Source: Gordonia insulae (GTDB lineage: Bacteria > Actinomycetota > Actinomycetes > Mycobacteriales > Mycobacteriaceae). From it: a DNA stretch of 64,000 bases. Positions 55,866-64,000 of this stretch are shown piece after piece (within the stretch, counting starts at the first letter, position 1; each line of letters starts with the position of its first letter). The stretch spans positions 1,240,001 to 1,304,000 of the forward strand of contig NZ_CP033972.1 in NCBI RefSeq assembly GCF_003855095.1, written 5' to 3'. The notes below the pieces were generated by a model. The model was not told the DNA's origin and searched no databases. It saw only the letters and a list, made by a program, of their open reading frames with translations. Position numbers and translations under genes: made by a program.

Positions 55866-55967
55866 CGGCGCACGCCACGTGACCCGGCACCCGTCCCAGC
55901 GCGGCGCCATCAAATAGCGGCGCACGCCACGTGACCCGAAACCCGTCCCAGCGCGGCGCCATCACAT
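55851..55967. repeat. 52-bp tandem duplication at the 3' end of the MalG-like gene
   Basis: The unit begins GGCGCCATCAAATAG at 55851, again at 55903, and a partial copy GGCGCCATCACATA at 55955. The first two units (52 bp each) differ at only two bases near their end. Each full copy re-creates the last four codons and stop of the permease gene, showing the duplication arose from the gene tail. Confidence 0.8.
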
Positions 55968-56011
55968 AACCGTCACCACACCAGTTCTCACCACCTCAGG
56001 AGACACCCACC

Positions 56012-57115
56012 ATGGCTTCCATCACCTACGACAACGCCTGCTGCGTCTACCCCGGCGCCGACACCCTCGCCGTCGACCGCCTCAACCTCGACATCACCGA
56101 CGGCGAATTCGTGGTCCTCGTCGGCCCCTCCGGCTCCGGCAAATCCACCGCCCTACGCATGCTCGCCGGCCTCGAAGAAATCGACTCCGGACAAATCCGC
56201 ATCGGCGGCGACAACATGGTCGGCGTCGCCCCCAAAGACCGCGACATCGCCATGGTCTTCCAGAACTACGCCCTCTACCCCAACAAAACCGTCGGCGAAA
56301 ACATGGGCTTCGCCCTCAAAATGCGCGGCATCGGCACCGAAGAACGCAAACAGAAAGTCGCCGAAGCCGCCCGCCTGCTCGACCTCACCGACTACCTCGA
56401 CCGCAAACCCGCCAAACTCTCCGGCGGCCAACGCCAACGCGTCGCCATGGGCCGCGCCATCGTCCGCGAACCCCAAGTCTTCTGCATGGACGAACCACTG
56501 TCCAACCTCGACGCCAAACTCCGCGTCCAAACCCGCACCCAAATCGCCGCCCTACAACGCCGCCTGGGCACCACCACCGTCTACGTCACCCACGACCAAG
56601 TCGAAGCCATGACCATGGGCGACCGCGTCGCCGTCCTCAAAAACGGAGCCCTCCAACAATTCGCCACCCCCGCCGACCTCTACGACCGCCCCGTCAACGC
56701 CTTCGTCGCCGGCTTCATCGGCTCACCCGCCATGAACCTGTTCACCGCACCCGTCACCGACGGCACCATCACCATCGCCGGCTCCACCGTCGACCTCGAC
56801 AACGAAGCACAAGGCCTCCTCCACAAATCCGGCCTCACCCACGTCATCGTCGGCATCCGACCCGAACACCTCGCCATCGGCCGCGACAACGGCATCAACG
56901 CCGACGTCGCACTCCTCGAAGAACTCGGCAGCGAAAGCTACGTCTACGCCGAAGTCAAAGATCCCACCATCACCACCCTCGACGGCGACCCAGTCACCCT
57001 CGTCGCACGCTCCCCCCACCGCGCACCCGCCAAACTCGGCGACGCAATCCGCCTACACCAAGCCGACCGCGCAGTACACCTGTTCGACCCGACCTCGGGC
57101 AACCGACTCGTGTAG
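56012..57115 (+). CDS. Polyol/sugar ABC transporter ATPase, MalK/UgpC-like, foreign codon usage
   Basis: A 367-residue ATPase. LVGPSGSGKSTALRMLAGLE is Walker A, MVFQNYALYPNKTVGENMGF the Q-loop, KLSGGQRQRVAMGRAIVREP the signature, FCMDEPLSNLDAKLR Walker B, YVTHDQVEAMTMGDR the switch. C-terminal OB domain present. All 13 Lys codons are AAA and all 16 Glu codons GAA, with few G-ending codons overall, unlike genes on either side. It completes the importer with the two permeases and binding protein. Confidence 0.93.
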   Translation: MASITYDNACCVYPGADTLAVDRLNLDITDGEFVVLVGPSGSGKSTALRMLAGLEEIDSGQIRIGGDNMVGVAPKDRDIAMVFQNYALYPNKTVGENMGFALKMRGIGTEERKQKVAEAARLLDLTDYLDRKPAKLSGGQRQRVAMGRAIVREPQVFCMDEPLSNLDAKLRVQTRTQIAALQRRLGTTTVYVTHDQVEAMTMGDRVAVLKNGALQQFATPADLYDRPVNAFVAGFIGSPAMNLFTAPVTDGTITIAGSTVDLDNEAQGLLHKSGLTHVIVGIRPEHLAIGRDNGINADVALLEELGSESYVYAEVKDPTITTLDGDPVTLVARSPHRAPAKLGDAIRLHQADRAVHLFDPTSGNRLV

Positions 57116-57179
57116 CCGCGTCGCCGCAGGTGTCGGCGCTGATAGTGTTACGGCTCCGGCGACCGTAGGAGCTCATTCG

Positions 57180-58943
57180 GTGACATCTGACAGCACGACC
57201 TCCGAGGACGCAGGACACCCCGAGACAGCCTCTGGGCACGCACAACCGGAGGAGTCCGCCCCGCCGACCACCCGACCCGACGACGATGGCCGAAACGGCA
57301 GGACGGGCTGGTGGAGACGTCACCGACGCCGGTACGCCTTCGCGGGCATGATCGTCGCGCTGGTGTTCCTGTGGTTCTCCCTGACGCCGTCGCTGCTCCC
57401 CCGGGATGCACTCTTCCAGGGTCTGGTGAGCGGTGCCTCGGCGGCCGTCGGTTATGGCCTCGGCGTGTTCCTCACGTGGCTGGCGCGGTTCATGATCTCC
57501 CGGGACGAGTCCTGGCGGAGCGCGACGCGCACGTCGTGGATCGTCCTCGCGGTGATCGCCGTCATCGGGACCGCCCTGATGCTGATCTGGTTCTCGCAGT
57601 GGCAGAACGACATCCGTGACCTCATGGGTGTCGACCACCTGGGCTGGACGGCGTACCCGCTCATCGCGGTGATCCTGGTGATCATCTTCGTCCTGCTGGT
57701 GACGCTCGGCCAGGCGTTCGGCTCGCTCGTCCGATGGTCCGTTCGGCAGCTCAACCGTGTTGCCCCGCCGCGCATCTCAGCAGTCATCGGCGTAGGCCTG
57801 GTCATCGCGCTCACCGTCTTCGTGCTCAACGGCGTCGTCGCCAAGTACTCGATGCAGTGGCTCAACTCCAGTTTCGCCGCCGCCAACGAGGAGACGAAAG
57901 CCGACAACTCCCCGCCGACCTCCGCCCTTCGTTCCGGTGGACCCGGGTCACTCGTCACGTGGGATTCACTCGGTCGGGAAGGTCGTGTGTTCGTCTCCCG
58001 CGGTCCGGACACCGGCGCCCTCACCCAGTTCAACGGTGCTCCCGCCATGGAGCCGATCCGCGTCTACGCCGGTCTGGAGTCGGGCGATTCCATCCGCGAG
58101 AATGCCGAGCTGGCCGCCGATGAGCTGGTCCGCACCGGGGGTCTGCAGCGCAAGCTGGTCGCGGTCGGGTCCACCACCGGCAGCGGATGGGTCAACAAGG
58201 CCACCGTCGACTCGCTCGAGTACATGTACAACGGCGACACCGCGATCGTCAGCATGCAGTACTCGTACCTGCCCAGTTGGCTCTCGTTCCTCGTCGACAA
58301 GGAGCGCGCCCGGCAGGCGGGGCGCGCCCTCTTCGAGGCGGTGTCCGAACGGGTCTCGGCGATCCCGGAGGCCGAACGCCCGAAACTGGTGGTGTTCGGG
58401 GAGAGTCTCGGATCCTTCGCCGGGGAAGCCGCGTTCGGCAGCATTCCGGCGCTGGCTGCGCGCACCGACGGCGCCCTGTTCAGCGGGCCGACGTTCAACA
58501 ACACGCTGTGGAACGACACGACACGAGAGCGCGATGCCGGTTCGCCGCAGGTGCTTCCGGTCTACGACAACGGCGCGCAGGTCCGATTCATCGCCGACGA
58601 GACGGACCTGACCCGACCGGATGCGCCGTGGAAGTCGTCGCGAGTCGTCTATCTGCAGCATGCGAGCGATCCCATCACCTGGTGGAATCCCCAGCTGATC
58701 CTCAATGAACCCGACTGGTTGTCCGAACCCCGTGGGCGCGACGTCCTCTCGGCGACCCGCTGGATCCCGTTCGTGACGTTCTTACAGGTGTCCGCCGACA
58801 TGGCGGTCGCGGTGAATGTCCCCGACGGCCACGGACACGACTACATGTCCGCGATCCCCTATGCGTGGGCCGCGATGCTGCAGCCCCCGGGCTGGACCGA
58901 GACGAAGACCGCCGCGTTGCTCCCGCGGCTGAATCGGGACTGA
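57180..58943 (+). CDS. Membrane alpha/beta-hydrolase (DUF2319-type)
   Basis: A 587-residue protein. After a charged N-terminus come four helices (about 55-75, 85-105, 120-145, 160-180 and 200-220). Then an extracytoplasmic hydrolase domain with LVVFGESLGSFAGEAAFGSI (nucleophile G-E-S-L-G) and DGHGHDY carrying a likely His. The family is typical of mycobacteria and has no known substrate. GTG start with TAGGAG upstream. Normal codon usage returns here after the ATPase gene. Confidence 0.85.
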   Translation: MTSDSTTSEDAGHPETASGHAQPEESAPPTTRPDDDGRNGRTGWWRRHRRRYAFAGMIVALVFLWFSLTPSLLPRDALFQGLVSGASAAVGYGLGVFLTWLARFMISRDESWRSATRTSWIVLAVIAVIGTALMLIWFSQWQNDIRDLMGVDHLGWTAYPLIAVILVIIFVLLVTLGQAFGSLVRWSVRQLNRVAPPRISAVIGVGLVIALTVFVLNGVVAKYSMQWLNSSFAAANEETKADNSPPTSALRSGGPGSLVTWDSLGREGRVFVSRGPDTGALTQFNGAPAMEPIRVYAGLESGDSIRENAELAADELVRTGGLQRKLVAVGSTTGSGWVNKATVDSLEYMYNGDTAIVSMQYSYLPSWLSFLVDKERARQAGRALFEAVSERVSAIPEAERPKLVVFGESLGSFAGEAAFGSIPALAARTDGALFSGPTFNNTLWNDTTRERDAGSPQVLPVYDNGAQVRFIADETDLTRPDAPWKSSRVVYLQHASDPITWWNPQLILNEPDWLSEPRGRDVLSATRWIPFVTFLQVSADMAVAVNVPDGHGHDYMSAIPYAWAAMLQPPGWTETKTAALLPRLNRD

Positions 58944-58974
58944 CCGACGAGGGGGTGCGGCCGGGCAGTCGCCG

Positions 58975-59424
58975 TCAGATGTGGCCGGTGGCGTCGAACA
59001 CCCAACTGGTGTCGGCACTCGCGAGATCCGACATCCAGGTCGGTGGTGCGTTCTGGATGAGAGTCGCCGAGTCCCAGTAGTCCTTCCACAGGATGATCTG
59101 GCCGTCGCGGATGCGGTGCACCGTGACGAAGGGCAGGACGGCAACCTCACCGGTCGGCCACTCCCAGGTCTCCGAATGCTCATAGATCACGTCGTCGCCG
59201 GTACTCACCAGGAGACCGTCGTGGTTGGCGTAGGCGGTCAGGGGTTCGAAACCGACCTTGATGCGTTTGACGATGTCGACCGGTCCGCGTGCGGCCAGCG
59301 TCGGACCGAACGGAACGTCGACGTAGATGCAGTCGTCGGCGAGGAACGGTGTCACCGCATCCCAATCTCGTCGGGCGAGCGCCGCCCACAGACCGCGGAC
59401 GATGTCGGCCGGATCAGCGGACAT
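58975..59424 (-). CDS. NTF2-like protein (limonene-epoxide hydrolase/SnoaL type)
   Basis: A 149-residue cone-shaped-fold protein. IVRGLWAALARRDWDAVTPF, DDCIYVDVPFGPTLAARGPV and YEHSETWEWPTGEVAVLPFV are the motifs; the Asp-Arg-Asp triad of limonene-1,2-epoxide hydrolase is plausible (Asp in DDCIYVDVP, Arg, Asp in FEP-region) but not certain. The Met at 59424 starts the domain. It overlaps the amidohydrolase gene by 11 nt and is translated with it. Confidence 0.75.
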   Translation of the reverse strand: MSADPADIVRGLWAALARRDWDAVTPFLADDCIYVDVPFGPTLAARGPVDIVKRIKVGFEPLTAYANHDGLLVSTGDDVIYEHSETWEWPTGEVAVLPFVTVHRIRDGQIILWKDYWDSATLIQNAPPTWMSDLASADTSWVFDATGHI

Positions 59425-61219
59425 CGGCGAATGCCTGCTGCGGCGCGGGGCTCGGGGCGGCCGGGACGGCCGGCGCACGACGACCGTGCCGGAGGAACCG
59501 CCCGGTCCGGGTGACCCCGACGAGGTCGGTGGGTACGCCGTCCTCCACCACCTTGCGCCCGCTGACGTACACGGCGACCACGGTGTCGTCGTTGCGGTTC
59601 ACCATCCGTGACAGCCCACCGTAGGCCGGTATGGGCGCCTCGGCGTACGCGTCGAGGGTGTCGTCGAGGTGGCGCGGATCCACGATCATGAGGTCGGCGC
59701 GATCACCCGGGCGCAGGTGACCCGCGTCGATCCCGTACCAGTCGGCGAGTTCACCCGTCATGCGATGGACCGCGGCCGAGACCTCCATGAACGGTCGCCC
59801 GGCGCACTGAGCCGAGTACACATGGCGCAGCAGGCGCAGTCCGAAGTTGTAGAACGCCATGTTCCGCAGATGCGCACCGGCATCGGAGAAGCCGAACTGG
59901 ATACCGGGCTCCCGGGCCATCTGCTGGAGCATCTCGGGTCGATGGTTGGAGATCGTCGTCCGCCATCGGAGATCGGTGCCATGTTCGAGCACGAGGTCGA
60001 GGAAGGCGTCCACCGGGTGCAGCCCGCCGCGGTCGTCGCCGACCTCGCCGAAGCTCTTCCCGATCACCGACGTATCCGGACAGGCCACGATCTGCGCGTC
60101 GAAGAAGTCCCGATGCCACACCCGCATACCGAACTTGGTGTCGTAGTCCTTGCGGAACCGTCGTCGGTAGTCCTCGTCGCGGAGCAGGTCGTTACGTTCA
60201 ACCTCCTCCTTGAGATGCAGTGCGGCCGCACCGGATCCGAACTCTTCGAAGATGACGAGATCGATCCCGTCGGCATAGACCTCGAACGGGACCGGGAGAT
60301 GCTGCCAGCGGAAGTCGCCCCGGAACCTGTTGGCGAGCGCGGCGAGCGGACCCATCAGCTTGATCGCGAAGGGGTTGGCCTTGATGTCGGCCGCGGACAA
60401 CAGACTCGTCTTGAGGGTGTTCCGACCGATACCCATCGAGGTGAACACCTGCGAACCCACGTTCAACGGATTGGTGATGTCGGGGCCCGCCTGCAGGATG
60501 CGCCCGGTCCTGCGCAGAATCGCCTTCAGCCGGCGTAGTTCCCGGGGTTTCGCGTAGGTGGACGGCAACGTTCGCGATCGGCAGGTGTCGCCGTCGAGCT
60601 TGTCGAAGAGCAACTGTTGCGAGGACATCCCCACGAATCCGGCGTCGAGTGCCATCGACAGCCAGCGTTCCATCTGCTCTTGCTCGGACGCGGTGGGTCG
60701 CACCGATTTCCGGGTCGCACGGTCGAGTCCCATGGCAGCGGTGCGCATGTCGGAGTGACCGATGAACGCGGCGACATTCGGCCCGAGGGGACGGTCCTCG
60801 AGCGCATCGATGTAGTCGGCCGGCGTCGACCAGGTCTTGTGCCGGTCGACGATGTCGATCACGTTCTGACGTGGGATCGCCTCGACCCGGCCGAACAGAT
60901 CACCGGCGTCCGTGCCGTCGACGTGGATCGTCGACAACGAGCAGGAGCCGACCAGGATCGTCGTCACCCCGTGCCGCAGCGACTCCGACAGCCCCGGCTG
61001 GGCGAGGACCTCGACGTCGTAGTGGGTGTGGATGTCGATCATGCCCGGCATCACCCAGAGGCCCGCGGCGTCGACGACGTCGCGACAGCCCGCCTCCTCG
61101 AGCGGATCGGCGGACACCACGGCCACCGATCCGTCGCGAATACCGATGTTTCGCACCGCCGGGGGCGTGCCCGTCCCGTCGAACCACAGTCCGTCGCGAA
61201 TGATTGTGTCGTAGGTCAC
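59414..61219 (-). CDS. D-aminoacylase-type amidohydrolase
   Basis: A 601-residue zinc amidohydrolase. VTYDTIIRDGLWFDGTGTPP at the start, GMIDIHTHYDVEVLAQPGLS (HxH metal site), FIGHSDMRTAAMG, and FGFSDAGAHLRNMAFYNFGL (Asp) are the family motifs; the end has DRADLMIVDP and VSGRKVVEDGVPTDLVGVTR. It would split N-acyl-D-amino acids or similar amides. Start is a GTG placed 6 nt after a -10 box, so the transcript is leaderless. An NTF2-like gene follows with an 11-nt overlap. Confidence 0.88.
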   Translation of the reverse strand: MTYDTIIRDGLWFDGTGTPPAVRNIGIRDGSVAVVSADPLEEAGCRDVVDAAGLWVMPGMIDIHTHYDVEVLAQPGLSESLRHGVTTILVGSCSLSTIHVDGTDAGDLFGRVEAIPRQNVIDIVDRHKTWSTPADYIDALEDRPLGPNVAAFIGHSDMRTAAMGLDRATRKSVRPTASEQEQMERWLSMALDAGFVGMSSQQLLFDKLDGDTCRSRTLPSTYAKPRELRRLKAILRRTGRILQAGPDITNPLNVGSQVFTSMGIGRNTLKTSLLSAADIKANPFAIKLMGPLAALANRFRGDFRWQHLPVPFEVYADGIDLVIFEEFGSGAAALHLKEEVERNDLLRDEDYRRRFRKDYDTKFGMRVWHRDFFDAQIVACPDTSVIGKSFGEVGDDRGGLHPVDAFLDLVLEHGTDLRWRTTISNHRPEMLQQMAREPGIQFGFSDAGAHLRNMAFYNFGLRLLRHVYSAQCAGRPFMEVSAAVHRMTGELADWYGIDAGHLRPGDRADLMIVDPRHLDDTLDAYAEAPIPAYGGLSRMVNRNDDTVVAVYVSGRKVVEDGVPTDLVGVTRTGRFLRHGRRAPAVPAAPSPAPQQAFADVR

Positions 61220-61225
61220 CGAACC

Positions 61226-61255
61226 ATTAGAGACGTGTCGGCGGATCAGTGTCAA
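61226..61255 (-). promoter_or_regulatory. Leaderless promoter of the amidohydrolase
   Basis: On the minus strand TTGACA (61255-61250) and TCTAAT (61231-61226) are 18 nt apart and the GTG start is 6 nt after the -10 box. The match to the sigma-70-type consensus is strong and there is no ribosome site. Confidence 0.65.
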
Positions 61256-61377
61256 CGAATAGGTAGACATATTTTCATATCTGTACACTCGACCAACTTC
61301 GGCACTCGCCGATCGCCCCGCGGATCAGAGCAAGAACGGTCGGGCGAGCGACGCCGACAGCGGCGGATACTGGACGC

Positions 61378-62316
61378 ATGACCGAGCCAGGGCGAGACCG
61401 GATACGCGAACTTCTCGACGCCGTACTCGCCGACGACAATCACACACTCGGCGACATGGCTGCCGGTGCACACGCCTCCGCATTCCACTTCAGCCGGCAG
61501 TTCTCCCGGCATGTCGGTGAGTCCCCGGTCGCACTCCGACGACGGGTCATGCTCGAACGCGCCGCCTGGCAGCTCCAGCGCGGGGAGTCGGTGACCGACA
61601 GCGCTTTCGCTGCCGGCTACGACTCGGTCGAGGGGTTCGCCCGTGCCTTCAGCCGCGCGTTCGGGCACCCGCCGAGCCGGATCGGCTCGCAGGCCGACCG
61701 CGGCCACTGGCTGCCGTCGCCCAACGGCGTCCACTTCCACTCGCCGTCGGTGCTCTACGTCGACAACGGCGCGGCCACCGAGGAGTCCGCCGGTGATGTC
61801 CTGTCACTGATGGTTCGTCACGATCTCGACGATGTCAGCGCACTTCTGGAGGCGGCCAAGGACATCGACGACAGCGCCTATCGCGCGAGGCGACTGCGCG
61901 GCCACCGGCCGCTCGCGTGGAGCGGTCCGGAGGAGTCCCTCGCCGAGGTCTTCACCCACCTCGTGCTGGACAAGCAACCGTGGCTCGCAAGCATCGCCGG
62001 CGACGACGACCCGACCCTCGACACCCCCGACGACGTCCAGACCCTGACCGAGGTCCACGCCGCGATCGCACCGCGCTGGCTCGCCCTCACCCGAGACATC
62101 GACCGCCGTGACGCGTGGTCGGACAGCATCGTCGACGCCATCTGCGATCCGCCGGAATCCTTTCTGCTGTCACAGATCTGGGCTCATGTCCTGACATTCT
62201 CGACGCACCGGCGGCAGATCGCCCGGTGGATGCTGTCCGACGCCGGTGTCGACGTCGCCGCCATCGACCCGGACCCCATCATGTGGCACCGACAACGATC
62301 CGGAGGAACCCTGTGA
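61378..62316 (+). CDS. AraC-type helix-turn-helix fused to a DinB-like domain
   Basis: A 312-residue protein. Residues 5-105 are an AraC HTH: HTLGDMAAGAHASAFHFSRQ and VTDSAFAAGYDSVEGFARAF with GHPPSRI. Residues 135-310 look like a DinB/DfsB four-helix bundle with conserved His (e.g. FTHLVLDKQPW, VLTFSTHRRQIARWML). A HTH fused to DinB is uncommon. It overlaps the following RibD-C gene by 4 nt. Likely senses a small molecule or metal; role unknown. Confidence 0.72.
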   Translation: MTEPGRDRIRELLDAVLADDNHTLGDMAAGAHASAFHFSRQFSRHVGESPVALRRRVMLERAAWQLQRGESVTDSAFAAGYDSVEGFARAFSRAFGHPPSRIGSQADRGHWLPSPNGVHFHSPSVLYVDNGAATEESAGDVLSLMVRHDLDDVSALLEAAKDIDDSAYRARRLRGHRPLAWSGPEESLAEVFTHLVLDKQPWLASIAGDDDPTLDTPDDVQTLTEVHAAIAPRWLALTRDIDRRDAWSDSIVDAICDPPESFLLSQIWAHVLTFSTHRRQIARWMLSDAGVDVAAIDPDPIMWHRQRSGGTL

Positions 62317-62873
62317 CCACCGCCCGCGTCCGCTATTACACGGCAACGACTCTCGACGGCTACCTGGCCGATCAGCACGACTCGCTGGACTGGTTGCTCA
62401 CCCAGCCGATCGACGAGGACGGCGCGATGAACTACGGCTCGTTCATCGAGGAGATCGGCGCGATGGTCATGGGCTACACGACCTACGCATGGCTGCTGGA
62501 GCACGAGGTCGGCGACGGCAAGCCGTGGCCATACGACATCCCGTGCTTCGTGTTCACCCACCGGGACCTCGCGCCGGTAGCGGATTCGGTGCGCATCGTC
62601 GAGGGCCTCCCGGCCGATCACCGATCGGCGATCGTCGACGCCGCGGCGGGCAAGGACACCTGGGTCGTCGGTGGCGGCGATCTCGCCGCACAGTTCGCCG
62701 ACGCCGGACTGCTGGACGAGGTCGTCGTGTCCATCGCACCGGTCACGCTGGGCGCCGGACGGCCGCTGTTCCCCCGGCGATTCGACCTCGAACTGCTCGA
62801 GGTCGATCGCAACCGCGCCTTCGTGTGCGCGCGCTATGCGGTGGTGGGCCCCAGGCCGGTCGCATCGCCGTGA
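62313..62873 (+). CDS. Dihydrofolate reductase-like (RibD C-terminal) protein
   Basis: A 186-residue protein of the RibD_C/DHFR-like fold. RVRYYTATTLDGYLADQHDS at the start, VMGYTTYAWLLEH, and DTWVVGGGDLAAQFADAGLL then LLDEVVVSIAPVTLGAGRPL are the family signatures; such proteins bind NADPH and act as reductases. GTG start overlapping the AraC-DinB stop (GTGA). Substrate unknown. Confidence 0.83.
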   Translation: MTTARVRYYTATTLDGYLADQHDSLDWLLTQPIDEDGAMNYGSFIEEIGAMVMGYTTYAWLLEHEVGDGKPWPYDIPCFVFTHRDLAPVADSVRIVEGLPADHRSAIVDAAAGKDTWVVGGGDLAAQFADAGLLDEVVVSIAPVTLGAGRPLFPRRFDLELLEVDRNRAFVCARYAVVGPRPVASP

Positions 62874-62914
62874 CCCCCGGAACCGCTCGACCGTCAACGA
62901 ACGGCCGCGGTCGG

Positions 62915-63571
62915 TCAGGCATCGCCGATGCGCGATCGCCGATCGATGTCGAGTTCGCGCGCCCACCGCGGCATGATGAAGATGCCCTCGGCCTCCGCGC
63001 AGATACCGTCGGCCGTCGAGATCTGTCCCTTCGCAAACGTCTTGACGCCCTCGGTGCGGTCGATCCACGCCTCGGTCCGCATCGACCCGAGTTTGGTGCC
63101 CTGCCGATAGCGGATCGACAGGGTGCCGGTCATACCCGGCGCGCCCGCGTGCACGGCGGCGTGGCCGAGGACCTGATCGAGGATCAGTGCGATGACGCCA
63201 CCGTGCACCAATCCGGGCGGCCCTTCGTACTGCGGACCCAGCGAGAACTCGGCCCACACCCGGTCGTCGCCCGCCTCGAACTCGACCGGGGGTGCGACGG
63301 GATTACGGATTCCCTCGACCGCGTTTCCCCAGTTACGTTGCCGACCATCGGAATTGAATCGGATACCGAAAGAGGAGTCGATGCGCCGGCGTTCGAGGAT
63401 CGCCGTCGCGGCGTCGATGAGTCGTTGCGCCTCGATGACGTCGTCCTCATCGACATCGGTGACCACGGTCGCGGCGACCAGTGCGCGCACGCTGTCACCG
63501 ACTCCCCTGGCCACCTCCATCTGTCGAGTCAACTCCTCCGCAGGAATCTCCTCGGTGAAGTAACCGCTCAC
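62915..63571 (-). CDS. PaaI-type hotdog thioesterase
   Basis: A 218-residue protein with a 100-residue helical N-terminus and a hotdog domain. GPPGLVHGGVIALILDQVLG holds the conserved HGG and Asp, and MTGTLSIRYRQGTKLGSMRT follows as in PaaI-like acyl-CoA thioesterases. Divergent from a CMD-family gene with a KstR-like palindrome between them, which suggests lipid or steroid catabolism. Confidence 0.82.
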   Translation of the reverse strand: MSGYFTEEIPAEELTRQMEVARGVGDSVRALVAATVVTDVDEDDVIEAQRLIDAATAILERRRIDSSFGIRFNSDGRQRNWGNAVEGIRNPVAPPVEFEAGDDRVWAEFSLGPQYEGPPGLVHGGVIALILDQVLGHAAVHAGAPGMTGTLSIRYRQGTKLGSMRTEAWIDRTEGVKTFAKGQISTADGICAEAEGIFIMPRWARELDIDRRSRIGDA

Positions 63572-63655
63572 TGAACACCTCGCATCGTCGTACCGACCCG
63601 GACATCACGGTATCCCAGCCCCGATTCCGCCCGTCGACCTGCAGATCCCGAAGTG

Positions 63656-63675
63656 AACGAGAACACGTTCTCGTT
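63656..63675. promoter_or_regulatory. KstR-like palindrome between thioesterase and CMD genes
   Basis: AACGAGAAC and GTTCTCGTT form exact 9-bp arms with a 2-nt spacer. The core AGAACACGTTCT matches the AGAACNNGTTCT box also seen at 46342. It lies 17 nt before the CMD gene start. Confidence 0.6.
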
Positions 63676-63691
63676 TTGCTATCGTGTGGTC

Positions 63692-64000
63692 ATGTCACGC
63701 ATCGGCGGGTTCGCGGACGACGACATCGTGGGTTGGCTCGGTCTCTCACCGACCCTCGGTGGCGCCCTGGGCGACTACGCAAACGCTGTCTACAACCAGG
63801 GACGACTGGACGTTCGCACCCGGGAACTCGCGCGCATGGTGATCGCGGGGCACAACGAATGCGCCGTCTGCCGCGGGACCCGCGCCGCGTCGAGTGGGCT
63901 CGACGAGGAGTTCTACCTGCACGTCGACGAGTGGGCGACCTGGCCGGACTACTCCGACACCGAACGGGTCGCCGCGGAGTTCGCGCACCGATTCGCGACG
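63692..64000 (+). CDS. Carboxymuconolactone decarboxylase (CMD)-family protein, 3' end cut off
   Basis: About 103 residues are visible before the window ends. GGFADDDIVGWLGLSPTLGG starts the protein, and RTRELARMVIAGHNECAVCR then GTRAASSGLDEEF carries the C-x2-C pair of the AhpD/CMD fold (peroxidase or decarboxylase). It is divergent from the PaaI-type thioesterase and its promoter contains the palindrome at 63656-63675. Confidence 0.8.
   Translation, partial: MSRIGGFADDDIVGWLGLSPTLGGALGDYANAVYNQGRLDVRTRELARMVIAGHNECAVCRGTRAASSGLDEEFYLHVDEWATWPDYSDTERVAAEFAHRFAT

Noticed and set aside
55851..55967. CRISPR array
   Set aside because: Units are directly adjacent duplicates with no unique spacers.

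Overview
The window is high-GC DNA from an actinomycete, most likely of the order Mycobacteriales and Gordonia-like. Support: GC-rich codon usage, a leaderless furA followed by katG, a lipoprotein with an LGFP-like repeat, and many mycobacterial-type families (DUF2254, DUF2319-type hydrolase, F420-type PPOX protein, a Rv2002-like SDR, CGNR regulator). The genus is an inference. No rRNA, tRNA or CRISPR array was seen. The first gene (MFS exporter) and the last gene (carboxymuconolactone decarboxylase family) are cut by the window edges.

Region by region. 1-3.2 kb: an exporter, an alpha/beta-hydrolase remnant and two unrecognised genes. 3.2-6.0 kb: an accessory patch with a gene-poor stretch, a HEPN-MNT toxin-antitoxin pair with tandem palindromic operators, a MazEF pair with its own palindrome, and a decayed piece of a second MazE. 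6-12.8 kb: a secreted PhlG-like hydrolase, an LGFP lipoprotein, an FAD monooxygenase, a ZapE-like ATPase, and an epoxide hydrolase divergent from a CGNR regulator with twin operators. 12.9-21.5 kb: envelope and transport genes, including a membrane protein/winged-helix/GH5-like operon behind two identical-geometry operators, a BASS-type symporter, an ABM-FUSC pair and a dehydrogenase of the diaminopentanoate dehydrogenase-like type. 21.5-33.9 kb: housekeeping and small-molecule enzymes (ArsR-VOC pair, antiporter, YbdK-type ligase, frameshifted ilvD, glgC-like gene, FKBP lipoprotein, LysE exporter, dodecin).

34-36.8 kb holds the oxidative-stress pair furA-katG. 37.5-40.7 kb holds a compact three-gene set matching the URC uracil-catabolism pathway: a GTP cyclohydrolase II paralogue, a DUF1688 protein and uracil phosphoribosyltransferase. 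41.3-45.5 kb holds a CPBP protease and a tightly overlapping ABC-2 drug-type exporter operon ending in its TetR gene. 45.6-47.5 kb holds a divergent SDR and second diaminopentanoate-dehydrogenase-like gene sharing a KstR-like palindrome.

47.6-57.1 kb is a polyol utilisation locus. Xylulokinase, mannitol dehydrogenase and a sorbitol-dehydrogenase-like enzyme run leftward. A SorC-type regulator and a complete sugar ABC importer run rightward from a shared 16-bp palindrome. The second permease switches codon usage partway through, and the following ATPase gene uses AAA for every Lys and GAA for every Glu, so this end of the locus looks mosaic. A 52-bp tandem repeat sits between the two. 57.2-64 kb carries a membrane hydrolase, an NTF2-like protein, a D-aminoacylase-type amidohydrolase with a leaderless promoter, an AraC-DinB fusion with a RibD-C reductase, and a divergent thioesterase/CMD pair separated by a second KstR-like palindrome.
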